A stretch of DNA of 64,000 nucleotides from Gammaproteobacteria bacterium (GCA_009692265.1 SHZM01000013.1:1-64000); one strand, 5' to 3'; shown: positions 1 to 9,008, counted from the stretch's first letter. Made by a program: numbers and translations. The notes: a model not told the origin generated them from the letters alone.

Positions 1-205
1 AACTGTGGTCCGTCTCCCAGCCCGTCGCGAGGATGACGACGTCGACTTCGCGGTGACCACCTTCCTTCAATGCGACACCACGGGCCGTGAATTCCGCGAT
101 TTCGGTCTTTAGTGGCTCTATCTCACCATTACGCAGGCTGCGATAGAACTCCACTACCGAGAGCCAAGGCCTCGCTTTGCTGAGGAAAAAAAGGGGACGG
201 AGGAA
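1..205 (-). pseudogene. Flavin-containing (Baeyer-Villiger-type) monooxygenase, 5'-truncated fragment running off the left edge
   Basis: The minus-strand frame is open from 205 to 1 and continues beyond the window. It encodes a stretch ending in VDVVILATGWETDH, the 'ATG(F/W)' segment found late in flavoprotein monooxygenases, preceded by RPWLSVVEFYRSL. In the same frame a TAA at 206-208 lies inside the palindromic repeat, and no ATG is found between it and the conserved part. The N-terminal FAD domain therefore cannot be encoded to the right. The break coincides with the repeat at 188-234, so I infer a gene truncated by insertion or deletion at that element. The length of the remainder outside the window is unknown. 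Confidence 0.6.
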
Positions 206-234
206 TTAAAAGATATTCCCTCCGTCCCCTTTTT
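188..234. repeat. Palindromic repeat family A, copy 1
   Basis: An inverted repeat with a left arm AAAAAGGGGACGGAGG (one G shorter than the other copies), a short A/T-rich centre and a right arm CCCTCCGTCCCCTTTTT. The same element recurs at 1407-1452 and 36544-36590. It sits exactly where the truncated monooxygenase frame stops. It could form a strong hairpin in RNA from either strand. The sequence style resembles palindromes mobilised by Y1/RAYT-type transposases; that link is inference. Confidence 0.85.
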
Positions 235-353
235 CTCTTCTGGGCTGAGACACGGCGACCTGCAACGTCATGCAGACCGCATTCAACCGGCTGGAACGAC
301 ATCACGTGCAAGGCGGCGATCGGTAAACTGTTCCCGAGTGAGAGGGGGGTCCT

Positions 354-1349
354 ATGGATTACGGTATCGCGTTGACGCCAACCGCGGCGTCAGGTGACCT
401 CGCCGCGCGCGCCGAGGCGCTCGGCTTTTCGCATTGCTGGTTCTACGACACCCAACTCCTGTGCCACGACATCCTGGTCGCGATGACGGCCGCCGCGTTG
501 AAAACATCACGCATCAAGCTTGGCGCGGGCGTGCTGGTGCCCTCGAACCGTCTGGCCGCGGTGGCGGCGAACGCAATGGCGTCGCTGAATGCGCTCGCGC
601 CGGGGCGCGTGATCGCGGGTCTCGGCTCCGGCAACACAGCACGCCGCACCATGGGCCTGCCGGCACACACGTTGCGCGAGATCCGTGAGTACGCGCGCGT
701 CATGCGGGCCTTGTGGCGTGGTGAGATGGTCGAAACGGTAATTGAAGGGGCGCCGCACAAGATGCGGTTCATGCACCCGCCGCACCTGGCGCGCGCGTTC
801 GTCAACACCGAGGACGCGATCCCGGTGCACGTGTCGGCATTCGGACCCAGGGGCCGCCAGTTGACCGTCGACATTGCGGACGGTTTCATCAACGCCTGGA
901 CCGGTCCGGCCGCGCTGTACGCGACCTGCTTGAATCTTGGCTGCGTGCTCGCTCCCGGTGAGGCCTATGATTCCCCGCGCGCACGGGCGCAGGCCGGGCC
1001 CTGGCCGGCGGTCTACTGGCACGCGCTGATCGAAGCGGGGGATAAGGCCGAGGTGCCGCCGCCGCTCAAACCCATGCTCGACGCTTATCGTGAAATCTAT
1101 GTGCGCTATCAACCGGCGGACGCCCGGTACGCCACCTTGCACAGCGGTCATCTCATGTACCTGCGGCCCGAGGAGGCGCAGTTCCTGACGGGCGAAGCAT
1201 TGCGCAGCTCGTCGCTGACCGGCACGGCCGACGAAATCCGGGCGCGCGTGCAGCAGATCGAAGCCGCCGGGTACCATCAGGTCGCGATACAGCTCGTGCC
1301 CGGCCAGGAAGCGGCAATCGAGGACTGGGCGCGCGTGCTGATGCATTAA
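354..1349 (+). CDS. LLM-class (luciferase-like) flavin/F420-dependent oxidoreductase
   Basis: 331 aa, about the usual length for luciferase-like monooxygenases. The start MDYGIALTPTAASGDLAARAEALGF gives the first beta strand and helix of the TIM barrel, followed by the family-typical 'RIKLGAGVLVPSNR' and the 'GLGSGNTARRTMG' substrate/cofactor loop region. The ATG at 354 is preceded by a purine-rich GAGAGGGGGG, a good ribosome binding site. The substrate and cofactor (FMN versus F420) cannot be read from the sequence. The gene stands alone between two copies of palindromic repeat A, which makes it look like an isolated insertion rather than part of an operon. Two more LLM genes occur at 6641 and 29366. 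Confidence 0.85.
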   Translation: MDYGIALTPTAASGDLAARAEALGFSHCWFYDTQLLCHDILVAMTAAALKTSRIKLGAGVLVPSNRLAAVAANAMASLNALAPGRVIAGLGSGNTARRTMGLPAHTLREIREYARVMRALWRGEMVETVIEGAPHKMRFMHPPHLARAFVNTEDAIPVHVSAFGPRGRQLTVDIADGFINAWTGPAALYATCLNLGCVLAPGEAYDSPRARAQAGPWPAVYWHALIEAGDKAEVPPPLKPMLDAYREIYVRYQPADARYATLHSGHLMYLRPEEAQFLTGEALRSSSLTGTADEIRARVQQIEAAGYHQVAIQLVPGQEAAIEDWARVLMH

Positions 1350-1406
1350 GAATCAGGGGAGCGCGGGTGCCAGCATGCGGGCGCCCGTACGCTCGATGTG
1401 AGGAAT

Positions 1407-1452
1407 AAAAGGGGACGGAGGGATTAAAAGATATTCCCTCCGTCCCCTTTTT
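1407..1452. repeat. Palindromic repeat family A, copy 2
   Basis: A perfect 17-bp inverted repeat, AAAAGGGGACGGAGGGA and its complement, around an 11-nt A/T-rich loop. It lies just downstream of the LLM gene and just 3' of dps, so it may also serve as a bidirectional terminator for these convergent genes. Together with copy 1 it flanks the LLM gene in the same orientation. Confidence 0.9.
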
Positions 1453-1463
1453 CTCGGAAGAAA

Positions 1464-1961
1464 TCACTCCTCAAGCAAACTGCGCAACATCCATGCGGTT
1501 TTTTCGTGAACTTCCAGACGTCGGGTCAACAGATCGGCGGTCGGTTGATCGTTGGCCGTATTCACGACCGGAAACAGACGACGTGCCGTGCGCGCCGTGG
1601 CCTCCTGCGCCGCCACCAATTGAGCAACCATTTCCAGCGCCTTAGGGACGCCGGCGATTTCGCGGATTGACGCGCGTTTCTTGAATTCGGTGTAGGTCCC
1701 TGGGGCGGGATAGCCCAACGCACGGATGCGCTCGGCGATCAGATCGAGGGCATTCCATTGTTCGGTATATTGCGCCATGAACATCAAGTGCAGGGTATTG
1801 AACATCGGACCGGTGACATTCCAGTGGAAGTTATGTGTCATGAGGTACAGCGCATAGCTGTCCGCCAACAAATTGGCCAGCCCCTCGGCGACTTTCGACC
1901 GATCATTTTCAGAGAGTCCGATATCAATCTTGCTACGTTTCTTGGGTTTCTTATCCTTCAT
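1464..1961 (-). CDS. dps: Dps family ferritin-like DNA-protection protein
   Basis: 165 aa. The core shows the Dps signature: LMTHNFHWNVTGPMF, then HLMFMAQYTEQWNALDLIAERIRALGYP written across residues of about 45-85. These hold the His and Asp/Glu ligands of the inter-subunit ferroxidase site. A lysine-rich N-terminus (MKDKKPKKRSK) fits the DNA-binding tail of some Dps proteins. Dps dodecamers bind DNA and oxidise iron with peroxide in stationary phase or oxidative stress. The ATG at 1961 follows a good AGGAG at about 1966-1970. The 3' end of the truncated DUF1428 frame overlaps its first codons. Confidence 0.92.
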   Translation of the reverse strand: MKDKKPKKRSKIDIGLSENDRSKVAEGLANLLADSYALYLMTHNFHWNVTGPMFNTLHLMFMAQYTEQWNALDLIAERIRALGYPAPGTYTEFKKRASIREIAGVPKALEMVAQLVAAQEATARTARRLFPVVNTANDQPTADLLTRRLEVHEKTAWMLRSLLEE

Positions 1962-2211
1962 AATGAACTCCTAACAGTGTGTATCTACTAAAGCCAAGCC
2001 TGCGCCAGATCACCCGCTTGCCATTAAACGGCATGGATTTGATGTCCATCATTTTGGCGAGGCGCGAATCTTTCATGACCTTGGCCAGCACGCGATCACG
2101 ATGGGCGCGTGACTTGTACACGATCCAGGAGAAAATTACGGTTTCTCCGCGCTTGAGTTTCACGCTCTGCGGGAACGATGTGAGCTTGCCAAGCTTGACA
2201 TTGTCTGCCAC
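1951..2211 (-). pseudogene. DUF1428 family protein, N-terminal half missing
   Basis: 86 aa from a GTG at 2211. The segment KLTSFPQSVKLKRGETVIFSW, followed by a stretch ending MPFNGKRVIW, matches the second half of DUF1428 proteins, which are small ferredoxin-fold-like proteins of unknown role. The same frame continues upstream as NYFECVADNVKLG, also family-like, but no recognisable first half or good start exists before the divergent oxidoreductase gene. The C-terminus after RVIW (RRLGFSRYTLLGVHYEG) does not look family-typical either. It overlaps the start of dps by 11 nt. I infer a 5'-truncated remnant; a short expressed protein is possible. Confidence 0.5.
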
Positions 2212-2360
2212 GCACTCGAAGTAATTCGAGCGCGCCGCGTCGGGGGCTATTCCTTCCCAGCGCAGGCCTGTCCACCCCCGCCGTCCAGCGCAACGCGCAA
2301 TTGCTGGTATTGCGGCACTGTGTTTACATGGTTCGGACTGGATACCTGGAGAAACCGAGC

Positions 2361-4379
2361 ATGGCGCAGCTTATCAAGACCAATTGCCCACGGGATTGCT
2401 ACGACGGCTGCGGCATCGTGATCGAGACCCGCGACCATGGCCCTCACCGCGTACTGGGCGACCCCGACCATCCGGTCTCGCGCGGCAAGCTGTGCAGCAA
2501 ATGTGCGGTGGCCTACAACGGCGTCTGGCAAGATGCCAACGCACGCCTGCAATTCCCGCTTAAGCGTATAGGCCGAAAAGGCGGCAACGATTTCGTGCGG
2601 ATTTCCTGGGACGAGGCCCTTAGTACCGTCGCCGGGCGCATGCAGGCCGCGATTACAAGCCACGGACCGCAGTCCATCCTGCACACCCATTACTCGGGTA
2701 CCTTGTCCCTGCTCGGCTATATGTTTCCGAATCGGCTGTTCAACTACCTCGGCGCTTCCGAGGTGGACCCTGACAGCATCTGCAACGCCGCTGGTCACGT
2801 CGCCTGGAGTCTGCTCTACGGCAGTTCGATCCAGGGTTTCGACCCACGCACGGCACGCGACGCGACCTGCATTCTGGTGTGGGGTGCGAATCCGTCCCAC
2901 TCGGCGCCCCATGCCCACGAGCACTGGCTCGCCGAAGCGCCGGGCAAAGTCATCGTGGTCGATCCGCTACGTACCGAAACTGCGGCGGCGGCCGATTTAC
3001 ACCTGCAACCCCGACCCGGCACCGATGCCGCACTGGCGTTCAGCCTATTGCACTGTCTGAAACAGACCGGCCGCTTCGACGAGGCCTATATCGCCGCCCA
3101 CACCGTCGGCTACGACGAGCTTGAGGCAGATATCGATCGCGCTACGCCGGCCTGGGGCGAAGCCCAAACCGGTGTGCCGGCCGACGACATTCGCACCGCC
3201 GCCACACTCTATGGTGCAGGCCCCGCGCTGCTGTGGTGTGGCCAGGGTCTGCAACGCCAGACCACCGGCGGTAACATCATGCGCGCGATAGGCCTGTTGC
3301 CAGCGCTGACCGGCAATATCGGCAAGCCCGGCGCCGGCTTCTACTACCTGAATGTCACGCCACTGTTCGCTGGTGTCGATCTCGGTTGGTTGAGTGGTGC
3401 GGCGCTCGCCACGCGCGAGATCACCAAGGTCAGCCATATGGAACTCGCGGCGCGCCTCGCGGCTGTCGACGAATTTAAGATGTTCTTCTCGTGGAATACC
3501 AATCCGCTCGCCTCGGCGCCCGATCAGGCCCGCCTGCGCGCGGCCTTAAACCGCCCCGATCTCTTCATGGTGGTGTCGGATCTATTCATGACCGACAGCG
3601 CGCGTTACGCCGACATCGTGCTGCCGGCCGCAAGCTTCCTGGAATACGACGATCTAACCTTCAGCTATTTCCATTTGATCATCGGCGCGCAAGCCAGGAT
3701 CAGCGGGCCGCTGGGCGAATCACTGCCCAATGCGGAGATATTCCGTCGTCTGGCTCACGCGCTGGGTCTGCGCGAGCCGGCCCTATTGGAAGCCGACCGC
3801 GCGATGCTCGACACGATGATGACGCAGATGAATACCGGCTACGATTTCGACGAGTTAAAACGGCGCGGTCATTTCACCCTCGGCGAGACTGCGGCACGCT
3901 GGTACGCTGATCAGAAATTCGAAACCCCGAGTGGTCGCATCGAAATAGCCTCGGAACAGGCGGTGGCGATGGGCCTGCCGCGCACGCCGCAACCATGGGC
4001 CGACGCGCCGCCTGCCGACGGTCTGTTCCGCTTGCTGACGCCGGCCTCGAAGTGGCGCATGAACGACTCCTATTCCAACGACCCTAATATCATTGAGCGC
4101 AGTGGTCCGGCTGCCTTGCATCTTAATCCCTCGGACGCGGCGCGCATCGGCGTAAGAGAAGGCACAATGGTGGCGGTCGTCAATGACACCGGCAGCCTGA
4201 GGCTAGTCGCGCGTCTGAATGAAGATGTATTGCCAGGTACGGTGCTGTCCTACAAGGGCCGCTGGCCTAGCCTCGAAGGCAGCCACATGAATGTTAATTT
4301 CATCCACAACCCGCAGCGCGCCGACATGGGTGCCAGCACCAGCGTCCATTCCACGCAGGTGAGCGTGGCGCCGGCTTGA
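2361..4379 (+). CDS. Molybdopterin-dependent (bis-MGD) oxidoreductase, DMSO reductase superfamily
   Basis: 672 aa from ATG 2361. That start is preceded by GGAG, whereas an upstream TTG at 2301 has no such support. The N-terminus CPRDCYDGC with LCSKC about 40 residues later supplies four Cys for a [4Fe-4S] cluster. The segment VDPDSICNAAGHVAW is where these enzymes carry the Mo/W ligand, here probably Cys. Molybdopterin domains and a C-terminal dinucleotide-binding domain (GTMVAVVNDTGSLRL) follow. No Tat signal is visible, suggesting a cytoplasmic enzyme. No electron-transfer, membrane-anchor or chaperone subunit lies nearby, so the partner is unknown. Formate dehydrogenase-like or hydroxylase/dehydrogenase roles are all possible. 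Confidence 0.85.
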   Translation: MAQLIKTNCPRDCYDGCGIVIETRDHGPHRVLGDPDHPVSRGKLCSKCAVAYNGVWQDANARLQFPLKRIGRKGGNDFVRISWDEALSTVAGRMQAAITSHGPQSILHTHYSGTLSLLGYMFPNRLFNYLGASEVDPDSICNAAGHVAWSLLYGSSIQGFDPRTARDATCILVWGANPSHSAPHAHEHWLAEAPGKVIVVDPLRTETAAAADLHLQPRPGTDAALAFSLLHCLKQTGRFDEAYIAAHTVGYDELEADIDRATPAWGEAQTGVPADDIRTAATLYGAGPALLWCGQGLQRQTTGGNIMRAIGLLPALTGNIGKPGAGFYYLNVTPLFAGVDLGWLSGAALATREITKVSHMELAARLAAVDEFKMFFSWNTNPLASAPDQARLRAALNRPDLFMVVSDLFMTDSARYADIVLPAASFLEYDDLTFSYFHLIIGAQARISGPLGESLPNAEIFRRLAHALGLREPALLEADRAMLDTMMTQMNTGYDFDELKRRGHFTLGETAARWYADQKFETPSGRIEIASEQAVAMGLPRTPQPWADAPPADGLFRLLTPASKWRMNDSYSNDPNIIERSGPAALHLNPSDAARIGVREGTMVAVVNDTGSLRLVARLNEDVLPGTVLSYKGRWPSLEGSHMNVNFIHNPQRADMGASTSVHSTQVSVAPA

Positions 4380-4484
4380 ACTTAAGCTTGCAGAGGCGTA
4401 GCGGCAAGATCGCGCGGCCTGCCACTACTCTCCCGCAATGGCACCCACGCTTACGCAAACGACCGCACCATAAGGAATGACTCC

Positions 4485-5666
4485 ATGATCGATTTTGAGC
4501 TCCCCGCTGAGTTGGAAGAACTGCGCGCGCGCGTGGACGCCTTCATCAAGGCGAAAGTGGTGCCGTTTGAGCACGATTCTCGACAGCGGCCACACATCCA
4601 TGAATCACTGCGCAAGGAACTCGTGGCCCTTGGGCGCGAAGCTGGCTTGCTGTCGCCGCATGCGCCGAAAGAATATGGCGGCATGGGGCTCGATCATCGC
4701 GGCATTGCCGTCGTTTTCGAAGCGGCGATGTGGAGCCCATTGGGCCACCTCGCGTTGAACATCCAGGCGCCCGATGAAGGTAATGTGAACCTGCTAATGC
4801 GGGTTGCGTCGCCTGCGCAGAAAGCGCGCCTGCTGCCGCCGCTTGTAAGCGGTCATCTGCGTACGGTGTTCACCATGACGGAGACCGCGACCGATGGCGC
4901 GGGTGCCGATCCTTCGCTCCTGCAGACCGTGGCCCAGCAGGATGCCGACGGTTACCTCATTTCCGGACGCAAATACATGATCTCGGGCGTGGAAGGGGCC
5001 GGGATCAACATTGTCATGGCACGCACGCTCGATGTGCTGGGTCAGGATCTTGGCGCGTCGATGTTCCTGGTCGACATCGATGCGCCGGGCTTCACACTTG
5101 ATCGCGAGCTCGACACCATAGACTCGAACACGCCCGGTGGCCATTGGGAGGTGTCATTCGATCGGGTGCGGGTAACACCCGATCAGGTGCTCGGCGAAGT
5201 TGGTCGCGGCTTCGCGCAGGCACAGGTGCGGCTGGCACCGGCGCGACTGACGCACTGCATGCGCTGGCTGGGCCTCGCGCGGCGCTGCCATGCGATCGCC
5301 GTCGAACATGCCGGCCAGCGTCATTCGTTCGGCAAAACCTTAGGCGAACATCAAGGCGTCGGTTTCATGCTCGCCGATAACGAAATTGATCTGCACATGT
5401 GCCGTCTCGCGATCTGGCATTGCGCGTGGCTGCTCGATCAGCACCAGCAGGCTCGCAATGAAACCAGCATGTGCAAGGTGTTCTGCTCCGAGGCGCTCGG
5501 TCGCGTGGTGGATCGCTGCATGCAAATCCTGGGCGCCATCGGCATCACCAGCGACACCGTGATCGAGCGTTGTTATCGTGACATTCGCTGTTTCCGCATC
5601 TACGACGGTCCATCCGAGGTGCATCGCCACGCGCTGGCGCGGCGCATCCTTTCGCGACGCATGTGA
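4485..5666 (+). CDS. Acyl-CoA dehydrogenase
   Basis: 393 aa, the normal length for the family. It carries the FAD/substrate signature VFTMTETATDGAGADPS, the mid-domain beta barrel and the C-terminal helical domain ending RCFRIYDGPSEVHRHALARRIL. It resembles the ACAD10/11-like and long-chain branches more than short-chain enzymes. It would introduce an alpha-beta double bond into an acyl-CoA, passing electrons to ETF. The ATG at 4485 follows AAGGAATG. It lies 105 nt after the molybdopterin oxidoreductase on the same strand, but co-transcription is uncertain. It could partner the hydroxyacyl-CoA kinase-like genes near 44 kb; that is speculation. Confidence 0.9.
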   Translation: MIDFELPAELEELRARVDAFIKAKVVPFEHDSRQRPHIHESLRKELVALGREAGLLSPHAPKEYGGMGLDHRGIAVVFEAAMWSPLGHLALNIQAPDEGNVNLLMRVASPAQKARLLPPLVSGHLRTVFTMTETATDGAGADPSLLQTVAQQDADGYLISGRKYMISGVEGAGINIVMARTLDVLGQDLGASMFLVDIDAPGFTLDRELDTIDSNTPGGHWEVSFDRVRVTPDQVLGEVGRGFAQAQVRLAPARLTHCMRWLGLARRCHAIAVEHAGQRHSFGKTLGEHQGVGFMLADNEIDLHMCRLAIWHCAWLLDQHQQARNETSMCKVFCSEALGRVVDRCMQILGAIGITSDTVIERCYRDIRCFRIYDGPSEVHRHALARRILSRRM

Positions 5667-5868
5667 AGGCGCGGCATTCGGATGATTGACGTTAGCGAAA
5701 CCGGGGCGCAGAACCAAGCCGCGCTATCTTGCAGTGATGCGCCCGGACGAGGAAAAGTTCATCGACCTCGCGGGTTGCCTGTCGTTCGTCGCCGAAGAAT
5801 GTGTGATGTATGACGAGGCCGTAAAATCCTGAGTGCAGGCTCCTTAGAAACGTCAGAAAAAGGGACTG
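5667..5868 (+). other. Gap with a possible 31-codon ORF (5737-5832)
   Basis: About 200 nt without a clear gene. A short frame, ATG at 5737 to TGA at 5830, encodes MRPDEEKFIDLAGCLSFVAE and a further 11 residues. The same frame continues upstream without a stop for some codons, so this could be the tail of a decayed gene. I do not recognise it and it has no convincing ribosome binding site. Confidence 0.2.
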
Positions 5869-6597
5869 GTGAAACCGATGAGCACTTTCGTGATCGTGCA
5901 TGGCGCTTGGCACACTGGCGCGGAATTCGAGTCGACCGCCGCCCCGCTGCGTGCAGCCGGCCACATCGTCCATCTCCCAACGCTTGCGGGTAATCGTGCG
6001 GGTGATCCACGTAGCGTAGGTCTCGCGGAGGCGATCGATTCATTGGTCGCGTTTCTAGGCGAAGCGGACTTGCACGACGTGGTGCTCGTCGGCCACAGCT
6101 ATGGAGGAATGGTAATCACGGGTGCCGCGGATCGCGAGCTAGCACGAATCAGGCGGCTGGTGTACTGGAATGCCTTCGTGCCGAATGACGGCGAGGCCTT
6201 GATCGACATGGTGCCGCCACAGTACCTGGAGATGTTCGAATCCCTTGTCGCGACCGATGGCAGTCTCTTGCTGCCGTTTTCGATCTGGCGTGAGGCCTTC
6301 ATCAACGATGCCGATCTCGCGCTCGCCGAGTCATCGTATCGAAAGTTGAATCCCCATCCGTGGCGCACCTTTAGCGACAAAATCCGTCTCACCCGAAATC
6401 CGGCCGCGTTCACCGTTGGTAAGTCCTACATCAATTGCACCGAAGACACCTCGTTACCGCATACGCTGCCGTGGCATCCGCGTTTATCACAGAAACTCGG
6501 GTTGTTTCGGCTCGTCCAGGTGCCGGGAAGTCACGAATTATGTTTTACCGCGCCAGCGCGACTGGCGCAGGCCATTCTCGATGCGGGGCGGGATTAG
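5869..6597 (+). CDS. Alpha/beta hydrolase
   Basis: 242 aa. FVIVHGAWHTGAEF forms the first strand and oxyanion loop, VGHSYGGM carries the nucleophile Ser, and VPGSHELCF near the C-terminus supplies the catalytic His. This matches the esterase/lactonase-like 'alpha/beta fold hydrolase' group (RutD/EstC-like, about 230-240 aa). The start is either GTG 5869 or ATG 5878 (MSTFVIVHG). A nearby AGGGA is slightly close to the first and slightly far from the second. The substrate is unknown; an ester or lactone would fit a region rich in Baeyer-Villiger enzymes. Confidence 0.85.
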   Translation: MKPMSTFVIVHGAWHTGAEFESTAAPLRAAGHIVHLPTLAGNRAGDPRSVGLAEAIDSLVAFLGEADLHDVVLVGHSYGGMVITGAADRELARIRRLVYWNAFVPNDGEALIDMVPPQYLEMFESLVATDGSLLLPFSIWREAFINDADLALAESSYRKLNPHPWRTFSDKIRLTRNPAAFTVGKSYINCTEDTSLPHTLPWHPRLSQKLGLFRLVQVPGSHELCFTAPARLAQAILDAGRD

Positions 6598-6640
6598 TCG
6601 CGATAACCCCGTGATGACGCGCTTCGAACCTCGAGTTTCG

Positions 6641-7681
6641 TCAAGCGTTCCTACGGGCAGCTTCAGCCATCACCTCGACAGCTTCCGCTTGCTCGGAACG
6701 CACGCCGATGATCGTCGCGCCGCTATCCGCCCAGGCGCGGAAGCGTTCGATGATTCGGGCGCGCGGCCCCACCAGGCTTTTCTGATCGATCCATTCATCG
6801 GGCACAGCTGCCGCTGCCTCGTCCTTGCGACCAGCCAGATACAACTCCTGGACACGCTCGGCGGCCTCGCCGAATCCGCGTCTGATCATCAAGGTCTTAT
6901 GAAAGTTCTTCGATCGCGCACCCATGCCGCCGACATAGAGCGCCGTCTCGGGTTTCAGCGCGGTAAGCGCCGCCTTCACTTTTGAGTCCACGCGCACATG
7001 GCAGGCGGCCATGATCTCGAGATCGCGAATAGATTTACCCTGCCCCGCACGCGCGGAACCCTGTTCGAGCCACGGCAGGTATTCGGGCAACGAGCCTGGG
7101 ACAAAGCCGAGTGGTAACCAGCCGTCGGCAATCTCGCCGGTCAGACGAACGGTGGCTTGCGTGCCTGTCCCGAGATAGATCGGAATTTTCGCATTCATGT
7201 GAAGAATTGATTTCAGTGGCTTGGCCAACCCCACGGAGCCAGAACCGGTATAGGGCAACGAAATTTCGCTACCCGCATGGGTTACTGGTTCCGTACGCGC
7301 CCAAATTTTACGAATAATTGCAACATAGTCCTTGAGGCGGTGATACGGACGCCCCCACGGTTGGCCATACCAGCCTTCGACGATCTGCGGACCCGAGACT
7401 CCAATGCCAAGCAGCATGCGATCATCACCGGCCATGGCATCGATGGTCGCGGCGGTCATTGCTGCGTTCGCGGCGGTACGCGCCGCGAGTTGAATGATGC
7501 CGGCACCGAGCTTAATCCGGTTCGTGACCGCGGCAAGGTAGGCTAGGGGCGAAAGTGCGTCCGAGCCATAAGCTTCGGCGGTCCACACCGAGTGATAGCC
7601 AAGTTCCTCGGCGCGCTGCACCAGCGCGACAGGCAACGCCATCCGGGCACCCGAATAGCCGATCGAAAGCGCGAGCTTCAC
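6641..7681 (-). CDS. LLM-class F420-dependent oxidoreductase
   Basis: 346 aa from a GTG start at 7681 with AGAAG upstream. It begins KLALSIGYSGARMALPVALV, followed by VWTAEAYGSDALSPLAY and RIKLGAGIIQLAARTAANAA. These are typical of the F420-dependent LLM branch (the MSMEG_2256-like/mer group), where the loop holds a deazaflavin or flavin. The C-terminal part ends with the hinge region common to 340-350 aa members. It lies 28 nt downstream of the MFS transporter on the same strand, so both may be co-transcribed. The substrate is unknown. Confidence 0.85.
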   Translation of the reverse strand: MKLALSIGYSGARMALPVALVQRAEELGYHSVWTAEAYGSDALSPLAYLAAVTNRIKLGAGIIQLAARTAANAAMTAATIDAMAGDDRMLLGIGVSGPQIVEGWYGQPWGRPYHRLKDYVAIIRKIWARTEPVTHAGSEISLPYTGSGSVGLAKPLKSILHMNAKIPIYLGTGTQATVRLTGEIADGWLPLGFVPGSLPEYLPWLEQGSARAGQGKSIRDLEIMAACHVRVDSKVKAALTALKPETALYVGGMGARSKNFHKTLMIRRGFGEAAERVQELYLAGRKDEAAAAVPDEWIDQKSLVGPRARIIERFRAWADSGATIIGVRSEQAEAVEVMAEAARRNA

Positions 7682-7709
7682 ACGATTGTCTTCTCAATAA
7701 GCCAGCTGT

Positions 7710-9008
7710 TTAATCCGCGAACTCGATCTCGCGCGCCGGATGCACACCGAGCCACAGCAGCGCACCGAGCAGGCTCAATCCGCTCATGACATACAGCGCG
7801 CTGCTCCACCCATAGTGCTGCGCGAGATACGGCGTGAGCGAGGGCGAGACAGTACCCGCCAGATTGCCGCCCATGTTCATGACCCCGGCGGCGGTTCCGG
7901 CATAGCGCGACGCTAAATCGATAGTCGTTGCCCAGCATGCCGCGATCCCGAGCATCATCGTCCCGGTACTCGCCGACAAAAACACCACCGCCAGGATCGC
8001 GTTGTCGGTCGCCGCACCGAAAAAAACGAACACGGAAGTCAGCAGCATCGAGATGCAGCCGACACCGCTGCGGCCCCAGCGCTTGCCGTAACGTTTACCG
8101 ACGGCGTCGCTCAGCCAGCCGCCAAGCGGACTCGCGATGGCCATCGTGAGGAACGGTGCCATCGTATAGAAGCCGCCGCTTTCGAGCGAAAAACCGAGTT
8201 CGTTGACGAGATAGAGATAGAACCACGCGAAATAGAAATAGAGGTTGTAACCTAGTACACAATAGGCACCGGTTAGAAACCACAGGTCAGCACTGCCGAA
8301 TAAACGCCGCCACTGTACGTTGTCGGTGGACGCTGGATTTCTCAGCGTACCACCTGCAGCTTGAATGAGCGCTAGTTCCGCGGCGTTGATGCCGGCGTGT
8401 TTGGCCGGGGTGTCGGTGGTCAACCAGTACCACAGGCAGGCCACAACGATGCCTGCGGCTCCAGCCACATAAAAAGCTTCCCGCCAACCCCATTGGATCA
8501 TGATCCAGACGATCAGCGGAGGCGTCAGGGCGGCACCGATCGAACTGCCACTAAGCACGGCGCCGGCGGCGGTCCCGCGTTCCGCCGGCCCCACCCAGTT
8601 CGCGACCATGCGATTGCCATTCGGCGGCGCTGCAGCCTCGCCCAACCCGATGAGCGCGCGCACCAGTGCGAACGAGCCGACCACTCCGAGTGTTGAAGCC
8701 AGCGCCAACTCGCCCGCTAGCGCGGTAAGCGCGGTGAATGCCGACCACCACAGAATGGCCCAAGTCATCACGCGGCGCGGACCGTATCGATCGCCAAGCC
8801 ACCCACCTGGGATCTGGGCAAGCGCGTAGGTCAGGACGAACGCGCTGAAAATCATGCCGAACTCGACTTGGCTCAGCCCGTACTCTGGGATGATGTATTT
8901 CCCCGCTATCGAAATGTTGATGCGATCGACGATCATCAACACATAGACCAGGAAGATCAGCGCGATGATGCGCCAACGGACGTGGGTCGGTTGCTCAGTC
9001 GCGCTCAT
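7710..9008 (-). CDS. MFS transporter, anion:cation symporter-like
   Basis: 432 aa from ATG 9008 (a TTG two codons upstream is less likely). About 12 hydrophobic segments are visible, with the MFS loop 2-3 motif GGWLGDRYGPRRVMTW and a second-half counterpart GGWLSDAVGKRYGKRW. The opening VDRINISIAGKYI is typical of the anion:cation symporter (ACS) family, which moves organic acids such as hexuronates, galactonate or phthalate. It is an inner-membrane importer, probably supplying a carboxylic acid to the flanking LLM and enoyl-CoA hydratase genes on the same strand. The ligand cannot be predicted. Confidence 0.88.
   Translation of the reverse strand: MSATEQPTHVRWRIIALIFLVYVLMIVDRINISIAGKYIIPEYGLSQVEFGMIFSAFVLTYALAQIPGGWLGDRYGPRRVMTWAILWWSAFTALTALAGELALASTLGVVGSFALVRALIGLGEAAAPPNGNRMVANWVGPAERGTAAGAVLSGSSIGAALTPPLIVWIMIQWGWREAFYVAGAAGIVVACLWYWLTTDTPAKHAGINAAELALIQAAGGTLRNPASTDNVQWRRLFGSADLWFLTGAYCVLGYNLYFYFAWFYLYLVNELGFSLESGGFYTMAPFLTMAIASPLGGWLSDAVGKRYGKRWGRSGVGCISMLLTSVFVFFGAATDNAILAVVFLSASTGTMMLGIAACWATTIDLASRYAGTAAGVMNMGGNLAGTVSPSLTPYLAQHYGWSSALYVMSGLSLLGALLWLGVHPAREIEFAD

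Noticed and set aside
443-1346. Long minus-strand frames opposite the LLM gene
   Set aside because: Shadow frames typical of G+C-rich coding DNA; Arg/Pro/Ala-rich and without family features.
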